DNA of 5,509 nucleotides from Gammaproteobacteria bacterium (GTDB taxonomy: Bacteria; Pseudomonadota; Gammaproteobacteria; Arenicellales; JAOTYS01), in contig JAOTYS010000331.1 of assembly GCA_029861795.1 (NCBI GenBank), forward strand, positions 1 to 5,509, written 5' to 3'. A model generated the notes under the pieces. The model saw nothing but the letters and a program-made list of their open reading frames with translations. It searched no databases and had not been told where the DNA came from. Within the stretch, counting starts at the first letter, position 1. Each line of letters starts with the position of its first letter. Shown here piece after piece: positions 1 to 5,509 of this stretch. The translations under genes and the position numbers were made by a program.

Positions 1-1
1 G

Positions 2-67
2 GTAATGCCTTGGGTTGGGGTACTCTTCGATCTGTGCAATGCAGCCGTCGGCAGCCTGGTGTTCTGA
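2..67 (+). CDS. Possible 3' end of nuoN (NADH dehydrogenase subunit N), partial
   Basis: An open frame enters from the left edge and ends at TGA 65-67. It reads VMPWVGVLFDLC followed by NAAVGSLVF. A hydrophobic segment with a Pro, a Leu-rich stretch and a Leu-Cys pair near the C-terminus resembles the usual end of NuoN, the antiporter-like membrane subunit of respiratory complex I. The main support is context: DUF2818 genes are commonly found directly after nuoN, and a DUF2818 remnant starts 39 bases downstream. Only 21 codons are visible, so the call is weak. The codons Asn-Ala-Leu at 4-12, which would also suit a NuoN tail, lie in a different frame, so this end may itself be damaged. It could also be chance open sequence. 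Confidence 0.35.
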   Translation, partial: VMPWVGVLFDLCNAAVGSLVF

Positions 68-106
68 TCTATCGACATATGCGGGCTAGCCTAACGGTTA
101 ACCCAA

Positions 107-385
107 ATGTCCAATAGGACCGTCCCCTGGCTGCTTCTGGGTGTCGCCTTGGTCGTTGCCAATCTCCCCTGGCTCAGTGAGCGGTTCTTTTTTGTGTTTC
201 TCCCCCAGCGGCGGTGGCAAGCTGGCTTGGATGAGACTGCTCGAATGGCTAGTCCGATATTTGGTCGTGGGCCTGATTGCACTCGGGCTCGAAAGGAGCG
301 TGACCGGTAACATCTATTCGTGAGGTTTGCTTTACCCGGATTCATCTATCGTCATCAGTTGAAGCGAATGCTCGATCGGCGCTAG
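107..385 (+). pseudogene. DUF2818 family membrane protein gene, frameshifted and internally deleted
   Basis: Three pieces of one DUF2818-like protein can be read in order. From ATG 107 the first frame gives MSNRTVPWLLLGVALVVANL, then PWLSERFFFVFLP, which is the typical first membrane helix with the ALVxANLP and ER motifs. From about position 207 the similarity moves to another frame: KLAWMRLLEWLVRYLVVG, then LIALGLERSVTGNIYS, ending at TGA 321-323. From 314 it returns to the first frame as LFVRFALPGFIYR, then HQLKRMLDRR, with stop TAG 383-385; FALPGFxYR is the family's C-terminal signature. The first shift is explained by one extra base, most simply in the C run at 202-206. At the second break the usual QGWEF-containing segment of about a dozen residues is missing, so a single base-call error cannot restore the gene. 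The family is small (about 100 residues), has no established function and usually follows nuoN. An intact reading through recoding seems unlikely. Confidence 0.75.
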
Positions 386-437
386 GCAGGTAAAGCTGTC
401 GGCGACCGTAGGCGACTTCATGGTCCCCGGCAGATTC

Positions 438-466
438 TTGAATTAGGCGGATGGTCGAGGTACACT
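438..466 (+). promoter_or_regulatory. Sigma70-type promoter of the initiator tRNA gene
   Basis: TTGAAT at 438-443 (four of six matches to TTGACA) and TACACT at 461-466 (four of six to TATAAT) are separated by exactly 17 bases. Transcription should start near 472-474, only three to five bases before the tRNA 5' end, so RNase P would remove a very short leader. The region upstream of the -35 box is not AT-rich, so no UP element is evident. In Enterobacteria a promoter before the equivalent metY tRNA gene also reads into rimP-nusA-infB; the same is inferred here because no convincing second promoter was seen in front of rimP. Confidence 0.65.
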
Positions 467-476
467 ACCCTGTTGT

Positions 477-553
<77 letters not shown>

Positions 554-577
554 ATACCCGCCTGGAGTAAGACTACG

Positions 578-598
578 ACCCCGCCACAGCGGGGTTTT
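578..598 (+). terminator. Intrinsic terminator after the initiator tRNA
   Basis: CCCCGC (579-584), loop CACA (585-588) and GCGGGG (589-594) form a perfect 6-bp GC-rich stem. TTTT follows at 595-598, and the sequence stays T-rich (GTGTTT) to 604. A578 can pair with T595. It lies 25 bases after the tRNA CCA end and should end most tRNA transcripts, leaving a controlled fraction to read into rimP-nusA-infB. The T run is short, so partial readthrough is plausible. Confidence 0.8.
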
Positions 599-617
599 GT
601 GTTTAGGGGCGGTGGGT

Positions 618-646
618 GGCAGCAGGCTGGTCCCGATGTTGCTGCC
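618..646 (+). repeat. Inverted repeat in the rimP leader
   Basis: GGCAGCA (618-624) is perfectly complementary to TGCTGCC (640-646), giving a 7-bp stem with a 15-base loop. No T run follows, so it is not a terminator. It could be a leader RNA hairpin or a processing site. In E. coli, leader RNA of the equivalent operon is cut by RNase III, but a 7-bp stem is short for that enzyme. The function is unknown and the repeat could be coincidental. Confidence 0.35.
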
Positions 647-693
647 AAATTTAGTGGCACAACGACGGAGGAAAGGAAGGTAGGTTAGTGCGA

Positions 694-718
694 CAAGTGG
701 GCTGAGTGCCCATTTTTT
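694..718 (+). terminator. Intrinsic terminator or attenuator immediately before rimP
   Basis: TGGGC (698-702), loop TGAGT (703-707) and GCCCA (708-712) form a 5-bp stem followed by six T residues (713-718). A695, A696 and G697 can extend the stem by pairing with the first T residues, giving the A-stem-T shape of an intrinsic terminator. It ends two bases before the GGAG at 721-724 and 22 bases before the rimP start. It cannot serve the tRNA gene alone, since that already has a terminator at 578-598. It most likely sets the level of transcription entering the operon. NusA, which acts on such hairpins, is encoded downstream, so feedback is plausible but inferred. Confidence 0.7.
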
Positions 719-740
719 GTGGAGTAAGTATTGAGTTTTG

Positions 741-1193
741 GTGACAACTGTTGAGAGCTTACAGCGGATTCTGCAACCCGGAGCCGAAGCCTTGGGCTTT
801 GAGTTAGTCGCGGTGGAGTTACATGGGCGAGGTCGAAATACACTCTTGAGGGTGTATATAGATGGACCGCAGGGCATTACCGTGGACGATTGTGCCCATG
901 TCAGCGGACAATTGAGTGCAATCTTGGATGTTGAGGATCCGATTCCCGGTCACTATACACTTGAGGTGTCTTCGCCGGGGTTGGACCGGCCGCTGGTGGC
1001 GTTGGATCACTTCAAACAGGTGGTCGGACACCGTATTAAGGTGCAGATGCGACAGTGTCTGTTGGGAAGAAGGAAATTCATCGGCACGTTGGTAAGGGTA
1101 TCTGGAAAGACATTGGTGGTGGAAGTTGATGGCGAAAATTACGAGCTGCCTTGCAGCGGTATCGAAAAAGCACGATTGGTGCCTCAACTCTGA
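741..1193 (+). CDS. rimP: Ribosome maturation factor RimP
   Basis: RimP binds the free 30S subunit and assists late assembly around S12 and the central pseudoknot. The 150-residue product matches the family's usual length and runs from an N-terminal alpha/beta domain to a C-terminal Sm-like beta barrel. Visible signatures are EALGFELVAVEL (16-27), LRVYID (36-41), GITVDDCAHVS (45-55), LDVEDPI (62-68) and the family hallmark LEVSSPGLDRPL (74-85). The barrel ends with IEKARLVPQL. I chose GTG 741. TTG 738 is the only further-upstream in-frame alternative, because TGA 732-734 closes the frame. The ribosome-binding site is weak: GAG at 733-735 is well spaced, while the better GGAG at 721-724 lies 16 bases away. 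nusA begins 39 bases after the stop. RimP followed by NusA is a very common bacterial pairing, usually in one transcript. Confidence 0.96.
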   Translation: MTTVESLQRILQPGAEALGFELVAVELHGRGRNTLLRVYIDGPQGITVDDCAHVSGQLSAILDVEDPIPGHYTLEVSSPGLDRPLVALDHFKQVVGHRIKVQMRQCLLGRRKFIGTLVRVSGKTLVVEVDGENYELPCSGIEKARLVPQL

Positions 1194-1232
1194 CGATGGC
1201 ACTAGCGAATTCGAATTAGTGGGAGAGTAGCA

Positions 1233-2732
1233 ATGAACAATAGCGATATTCTGTTGATGGCCGATGTGGTATCGCGCGAGAAGAGCCTGGACAAGGAAAT
1301 AATCTTCCAGGCGATTGAGGCTGCACTGGCGACTGCCACACGCAAGCGGCACGAGAAGGACATAGAAGCGCGGGTGTCGATACATCACGAAACTGGCGAC
1401 TATGACACCTTCCGGCAATGGGAAGTTATTGCCGACGAGGATGAGATTGAGTTTCCGGATCGCCAGTTGAACCTTAGTGAAGCTCAGCGCGAAAACCCTG
1501 AGATCGAAGTGGGTGGTTTTATTGAAGAGCCATTGCCAGCGGTCGAATTTGGTCGCATTGCGGCGCAGGCGGCCAAGCAGGTCATCATGCAGAAAGTACG
1601 TGAAGCAGAGCGCGAGCAGATCGTGAAGGAATACAAAGAGCGCGAGGGAGAAATGATGACCGGAGTGGTCAAGCGATTAGAACGAGGTGACGCGGTCGTC
1701 GACTTGGGCGGGGCGGAGGCATTGTTACCCAAGCCTGCGATGATTCCGCGGGAAGGGCTTAGACCCGGTGATCGTATTCGTACGGTCTTGGAAAGAGTGA
1801 CGCCGGCGCCCAGGGGCCCGCAGCTATTCCTCAATCGCATTTGTCCGGAGTTGCTCACCCAACTGTTTAACCTTGAAGTACCCGAAGCGGGTGAGGGGCT
1901 CATCGAGATTCTTGGGGCCGCGCGGGATCCCGGGTTGCGCGCCAAAATTGCTGTGCATTCCAATGACCCGAAAATTGATCCGGTTGGAGCCTGTGTGGGC
2001 ATTAGAGGTTCGCGTGTGCAGAGTGTATCCAACGAAATTGCTGGTGAACGAGTAGATATCATCAAATGGTCTCAGGATCCCGCTCAGTTTGTCATTAATG
2101 CACTCGCGCCGGCCGAGGTGGAGTCCATCGTAGTGGACGAGGAAGCTCAGAGCATGGACGTGATCGTAGATGAGAGCCAGCTTTCGCAGGCTATTGGACG
2201 CGGCGGGCAGAATGTGCGCCTCGCCTCTGAGTTGACCCGCTGGACGCTGAACATCATGACCGATCAGGACGCAAGCGAAAAAGTTGAGACTGAGTCCGAT
2301 GAGAATCGTAAGCGGTTGATGGAGCAGTTGGATGTCGATGAAGATTTGGCGCTCATCCTGGTGCAGGAGGGCTTTACGTCGCTCGAGGAAGTTGCCTTTG
2401 TGCCAAAGCAGGAACTGCTTGATATCGAAGAATTTGATGAAGAATTAGTCGACGAGTTGCGTAGTCGAGCGGAAGACGCGCTCCTCACGCGAGCTATCGC
2501 TCAGGAAGAGCAGCTCACGCTGGCCGAGCCTGAGCAAGATTTGCTAGAGATGGAAGGTATGGATGAGCATACGGCTCGATTGTTGGCGAGTAACGATATC
2601 CGCTCGAGGGAAGACTTGGCCGAATGCTCGGTAGATGAACTGATGGTAGTTCCAGAAATGAGTGAAGAACTTGCCGGCCAGTTAATTATGACGGCACGCG
2701 CGCCGTGGTTTGAGGCGCAGGAGAGTAACTGA
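1233..2732 (+). CDS. nusA: Transcription termination/antitermination factor NusA
   Basis: NusA binds RNA polymerase, prolongs pausing, stimulates intrinsic termination and takes part in antitermination complexes on rRNA operons. At 499 residues it has the length of the E. coli protein (495). The N-terminal polymerase-binding domain (about 1-130) contains the family segment around AVEFGRIAAQAAKQVI (103-118). An S1 domain (about 138-200) includes GVVKRLERGDAVVDLGG. KH1 is at about 230-295 with loop GIRG (256-259), and KH2 at about 300-345 with loop GRGG (322-325), followed by QNVRLASEL. Two acidic helix-hairpin repeats follow, AR1 (about 365-420) and AR2 (about 438-493, ending APWFEA); in E. 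coli AR1 contacts lambda N and AR2 contacts the polymerase alpha C-terminal domain. A clear GGGAGAG (1221-1227) precedes ATG 1233. The next gene, infB, starts 49 bases downstream with no terminator between them. Confidence 0.98.
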   Translation: MNNSDILLMADVVSREKSLDKEIIFQAIEAALATATRKRHEKDIEARVSIHHETGDYDTFRQWEVIADEDEIEFPDRQLNLSEAQRENPEIEVGGFIEEPLPAVEFGRIAAQAAKQVIMQKVREAEREQIVKEYKEREGEMMTGVVKRLERGDAVVDLGGAEALLPKPAMIPREGLRPGDRIRTVLERVTPAPRGPQLFLNRICPELLTQLFNLEVPEAGEGLIEILGAARDPGLRAKIAVHSNDPKIDPVGACVGIRGSRVQSVSNEIAGERVDIIKWSQDPAQFVINALAPAEVESIVVDEEAQSMDVIVDESQLSQAIGRGGQNVRLASELTRWTLNIMTDQDASEKVETESDENRKRLMEQLDVDEDLALILVQEGFTSLEEVAFVPKQELLDIEEFDEELVDELRSRAEDALLTRAIAQEEQLTLAEPEQDLLEMEGMDEHTARLLASNDIRSREDLAECSVDELMVVPEMSEELAGQLIMTARAPWFEAQESN

Positions 2733-2781
2733 TCGGCTGCAGCGCACGGCTATGCGCATTGCATCCGACTAGGGGGCGTAC

Positions 2782-5334
2782 ATGACACAAGTCAGCATCA
2801 AGAATTTCGCGGAGCAGATTGGTATCCCTTCAGATAAATTGCTGAAGCAGCTCGGTGATGCAGGCATATCAGGAAAAACTGCGGGCGATAATCTAAGCGA
2901 CGAAGAGAAGACAGCGTTGCTGGGGTATCTGCGCAGTGACCATGCTGATCGTGGTTCGCTGCGCCGCGGGGGCAAGATTACGCTCAAGCAGAAGACTACT
3001 AGTCAAATCAAACAGAAGACCCGTACCGGTGTGGCACGCACCATTCACGTTGAGGTGCGTAAGCGACGCACCTTTGTCAAGCGTAGCCTGTTGGAGGAGG
3101 CGACTTCCGAGCAGGAGCCCGTAGCCCAAGAACCTGAGGCTACACCGCTGGTCACCGAGGAGGTGAGTCAGGTCGAGGAATCACAGCCTGAAGTCAGTCT
3201 GGAGCAACCTCCCGAGCAAGAGACCGTTGGGGCTGTTGAGTCTGCGGAGCTCGTGGAGTCTACACCTGCGCCAACGGAACCGCTGGAATCCCCGCAGCCC
3301 CTGTCCCCTGACGAGTTGCCGGCTGCAGTGGATCAGCAGGAGCCGGTTCAGCCTGAGTCAGCGCAACAGAGTGGGCTCGAACAACCGGAGGTTGTCGTGC
3401 ATGCGCAACAGGAGCCCGATCGTTTGCAACAGCTCGAGAAAAAAGAAAAACCCAAACGAGACGAGCTGCGGGTCGCTGAGACTAAGAAGGGTCGACGTAA
3501 AACGCGCGCGCTTCGGCGCCCACATAAGGTACAGACTAGTACGGCTGGGCAACACGCATTTGAGAAACCGACGGCGCCGGTTGTTCGAGAGGTTTCCATT
3601 CCGGAAACCATTTCCGTCGGGGAGCTTGCCCAGGCCATGTCGGTGAAGGCCGCGGAGGTTATCAAGAAGCTCATGGAGATGGGTTCCATGGTGACCATTA
3701 ATCAAGTGTTCGATCGGGAGACCGCGAGCCTCGTGGTCGAAGAAATGGGGCATATCCCAGTGGTCGCGTCACCCGAAGATCCAGAAGCTTTGTTGTTGAC
3801 TGAAGGTGCCGAGGAAGGAGCTCAGGAGTCTCGTCCGCCGGTTGTGACAGTGATGGGGCATGTCGATCATGGTAAGACGTCGCTGCTGGACTACATTCGC
3901 AAGAGCAAGGTCGCGGCGGGGGAAGCCGGAGGAATCACTCAGCACATGGGAGCGTATCAAGTCACGACATCAAAGGGTGTAATTACATTTCTCGATACTC
4001 CGGGGCACGAGGCATTTACCGCAATGCGTGCCAGAGGTGCCGAAGCCACCGACCTTGTTATCTTGGTGGTTGCCGCTGACGACGGTGTCAAACCGCAAAC
4101 CGTAGAGGCGATTCGCCATGCTCGCAACGCCGACGTGCCGATAGTGGTTGCCATTAACAAGATTGACCGTCCAGAGGCGGATGTCGATCGTGTCAGACAG
4201 GAGTTGGCCAATCAGGAGGTCATTTCAGAGGAGTGGGGTGGTGATGTCTTGATGGCATTGGTTTCAGCTAAAACTGGTGAAGGCATAGATGAGTTGCTCG
4301 ACAACGTGCTATTGCAGACCGAAGTGCTTGATTTGACCGCGGTCAAGGCGGGACCCGCATCGGGTGTAGTGGTGGAAGCACGACTGGATAAGGGTCGGGG
4401 ACCAGTGGCTACGATATTGGTACAGAAGGGCACACTGAGTCGGGGCGATGTGGTTCTCGCCGGGCGGGAAAGCGGACGTGTACGGGCTATGGTCGATGAA
4501 AACGGCCGTTCAGTAAATAAGGCCGTGCCTGCGACCCCTGTGGAAGTGCAGGGTCTCGCTGGCGTGCCGGTGGCGGGGGACGAGGTCACGGTGGTTAGTG
4601 ATGAACGTAAGGCGCGTGAAATTGCGTTGTTCCGTCAGGGCAAGTTTAAGGAAGTGAAACTGGCACGGCAGCAAGCAGCGAAGCTTGAGAACATGTTTGA
4701 GAAGATGGAAGAAGGTGAAGTCAATACCCTAAATCTCCTTGTCAAGGCGGATGTGCAAGGTTCTGTGGAGGCGCTCACCGATGCGCTGGAGAAACTCTCT
4801 ATGGATCAGGTTCAAGTGAAGGTTGTTCATGGCATGGTCGGTGGCATCAACGAGTCAGACGTGAATCTGGCGATCGCCTCGGAAGCCATAGTTATTGCGT
4901 TCAATGTTCGTGCAGATGCCGCAGCGCGTCGATTGATCGAGTCAGAGGAGGTGGATGTCCGGTATTACAGCGTGATTTACGATGTGGTGAACGAGGTTAA
5001 AGCTGCTATGTCCGGGATGCTCAAGCCCGAGATCAGCGAGGAAGTGTTGGGACGCGTTGAGGTGCGTCAAGTGTTTCGAGTACCCAAGATTGGCGCCATT
5101 GCAGGCTGTTACGTGACTGAAGGAGTAGTTCGTCGTAACCGTCGAGCTCGGGTTTTGCGGGATAATGTAGTCATATTCGATGGCGCCATTGATTCATTAC
5201 GTCGCTTCAAAGATGATGTCAGTGAAGTTAAGACGGGTTTCGAGTGCGGCATAGGGATAAAAAACTATAACGATATAAAGGAGGGTGATCAGTTGGAAAT
5301 CTACGAGACCGTGGAGACCAAACAGGCTCTCTGA
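2782..5334 (+). CDS. infB: Translation initiation factor IF-2
   Basis: IF2 is the GTPase that binds fMet-tRNA, sets it in the 30S P site and promotes 50S joining. The product has 850 residues, against 890 in E. coli. Order of parts: a first IF2_N module (1-52), a basic region ending near RKRRTFVKR (93-101), a Glu/Gln/Pro-rich flexible linker (about 105-213), a Lys/Arg-rich segment (about 219-249), and a second IF2_N module (about 274-325). The GTPase domain follows, with G1 GHVDHGKT (359-366), G2 Thr386 in [10 protein letters not shown]3 DTPGH (405-409), G4 NKID (459-462) and G5 SAK (495-497). Next come the EF-Tu-like domain 2 (about 520-610), domain 3 (about 640-745) and the fMet-tRNA-binding C-terminal domain (about 757-850) with AGCYV and FECGIGI. 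All G motifs are intact. AGGGGG (2771-2776) lies five bases before ATG 2782. The shorter total length than E. coli comes mainly from the linker, which varies widely in this family. The stop overlaps the rbfA start by one base. Confidence 0.98.
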   Translation: MTQVSIKNFAEQIGIPSDKLLKQLGDAGISGKTAGDNLSDEEKTALLGYLRSDHADRGSLRRGGKITLKQKTTSQIKQKTRTGVARTIHVEVRKRRTFVKRSLLEEATSEQEPVAQEPEATPLVTEEVSQVEESQPEVSLEQPPEQETVGAVESAELVESTPAPTEPLESPQPLSPDELPAAVDQQEPVQPESAQQSGLEQPEVVVHAQQEPDRLQQLEKKEKPKRDELRVAETKKGRRKTRALRRPHKVQTSTAGQHAFEKPTAPVVREVSIPETISVGELAQAMSVKAAEVIKKLMEMGSMVTINQVFDRETASLVVEEMGHIPVVASPEDPEALLLTEGAEEGAQESRPPVVTVMGHVDHGKTSLLDYIRKSKVAAGEAGGITQHMGAYQVTTSKGVITFLDTPGHEAFTAMRARGAEATDLVILVVAADDGVKPQTVEAIRHARNADVPIVVAINKIDRPEADVDRVRQELANQEVISEEWGGDVLMALVSAKTGEGIDELLDNVLLQTEVLDLTAVKAGPASGVVVEARLDKGRGPVATILVQKGTLSRGDVVLAGRESGRVRAMVDENGRSVNKAVPATPVEVQGLAGVPVAGDEVTVVSDERKAREIALFRQGKFKEVKLARQQAAKLENMFEKMEEGEVNTLNLLVKADVQGSVEALTDALEKLSMDQVQVKVVHGMVGGINESDVNLAIASEAIVIAFNVRADAAARRLIESEEVDVRYYSVIYDVVNEVKAAMSGMLKPEISEEVLGRVEVRQVFRVPKIGAIAGCYVTEGVVRRNRRARVLRDNVVIFDGAIDSLRRFKDDVSEVKTGFECGIGIKNYNDIKEGDQLEIYETVETKQAL
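3387..3399 (+). promoter_or_regulatory. Possible internal ribosome-binding site and GTG start within infB
   Basis: GGAGG (3387-3391) is followed after five bases by GTG (3397-3399), which is codon 206 of infB and in frame. Initiation here would give a 645-residue IF2 that lacks the first IF2_N module and most of the acidic linker but keeps the basic segment, second IF2_N module, GTPase and tRNA-binding domains. E. coli makes comparable shorter IF2 forms from in-frame internal starts (a GUG at codon 158 for IF2-beta). Whether this site is used is inference; purine-rich Glu codons create SD-like strings by chance in this linker. Confidence 0.35.
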
Positions 5335-5509
5335 TGCCAAAGGAGTTTAGTCGTACTCGACGGGTCGGTGAGCTCGTCAGGCGAGAGTTGGCCGTGCTGA
5401 TCGCGTCCGAGTTGAATGATCCGCGCGTGGGGATGGTGACTATCACTGCAGTAGATATCACAAAAGATTTACGTCTCGCGAAGGTGCGTGTTACTTGTTT
5501 AGGTTCTGA
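5334..5509 (+). CDS. rbfA: Ribosome-binding factor A (RbfA), N-terminal part
   Basis: RbfA is a small KH-type protein that binds the 30S subunit and helps mature the 5' end of 16S rRNA, notably under cold stress. The first 58 codons are present and the gene runs off the right edge in frame; the TGA at the very end (5507-5509) is out of frame. Family features are the start [20 protein letters not shown], the DPRVGMVTIT segment (about residues 32-41) and the strand LRLAKVRVTCLGS. The start ATG 5334-5336 shares its A with the infB stop TGA 5332-5334. Only a weak AGG (5324-5326) precedes it, so translation is probably coupled to infB. The full-length family is about 120-135 residues, so a little under half is visible. 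Confidence 0.95.
   Translation, partial: MPKEFSRTRRVGELVRRELAVLIASELNDPRVGMVTITAVDITKDLRLAKVRVTCLGS

Noticed and set aside
107..310. A forward ORF of 67 codons that could be annotated as an intact small protein
   Set aside because: Only its first part matches DUF2818; after about position 207 the family similarity continues in a different frame and this frame runs into a stop at 308-310, so it is part of a pseudogene.
397..416. Short direct repeat GGCGAC occurring twice
   Set aside because: Two six-base copies in a GC-rich stretch are expected by chance, with no hairpin, T run or promoter element attached.
819..1418. A 199-codon antisense ORF spanning rimP and the start of nusA
   Set aside because: It lies opposite two clearly conserved genes, crosses their intergenic gap, has no recognisable motif and is best explained as a frame shadow.
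1484..2065. A 193-codon antisense ORF within nusA
   Set aside because: It is a Ser/Arg/Pro-rich composition shadow of the nusA reading frame without a recognisable family.
2733..2781. Search for a terminator or promoter between nusA and infB
   Set aside because: The 49-base gap shows a ribosome-binding site but no stem followed by T residues and no -35/-10 pair, so the genes are treated as co-transcribed.
3227..3646. A 139-codon forward ORF inside infB in another frame
   Set aside because: It falls across the low-complexity IF2 linker and is rich in Arg and Ser from frame-shifted Glu/Gln/Pro codons; the IF2 frame is continuous and conserved on both sides.
5507..5509. TGA at the right edge as a possible rbfA stop
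   Set aside because: It is out of frame with rbfA; the reading frame leaves the window open after codon 58, so the gene is cut by the window edge rather than truncated.

Overview
This is a housekeeping segment of a proteobacterial chromosome, probably from a non-enteric Gammaproteobacterium; a Betaproteobacterium is less likely but possible. The evidence is the order initiator tRNA, rimP, nusA, infB, rbfA (all on the + strand), a NusA with two C-terminal acidic repeats, a long IF2 with a duplicated N-terminal module, and traces of an NADH dehydrogenase (nuo) operon end just upstream. In several Gammaproteobacteria the nuo operon sits directly before this cluster. No species can be named from the sequence alone.

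Layout. Positions 1-67 may hold the last codons of nuoN. Positions 107-385 hold a broken copy of a DUF2818 membrane-protein gene: its N-terminal, middle and C-terminal parts are all recognisable, but they lie in different frames and a conserved stretch is missing. Positions 386-437 show nothing I can identify. A good sigma70-type promoter (438-466) then drives the initiator tRNA-fMet gene (477-553, CCA encoded), which is followed by a strong intrinsic terminator (578-598). The leader before rimP (about 600-740) contains an inverted repeat, a purine-rich tract and a second terminator-like hairpin (694-718) lying immediately before the translation start region. rimP (741-1193), nusA (1233-2732), infB (2782-5334) and the first 58 codons of rbfA (5334 to the window edge) follow with short gaps or a one-base overlap, as expected of one operon.

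How the genes work together. The initiator tRNA and IF2 are direct partners: IF2 places fMet-tRNA on the 30S subunit. RimP and RbfA mature the 30S subunit. NusA couples RNA polymerase pausing, termination and antitermination to this cluster and to rRNA synthesis. The hairpins between the tRNA and rimP are natural places to control how much transcription reaches the operon.

I found no mobile element, CRISPR array or new defence or biosynthetic system. The most interesting points are the decaying DUF2818 gene, the leader architecture before rimP (a possible five-codon ORF ending in a terminator loop), a possible internal start inside infB, and a U-U pair at positions 1-72 of the initiator tRNA.
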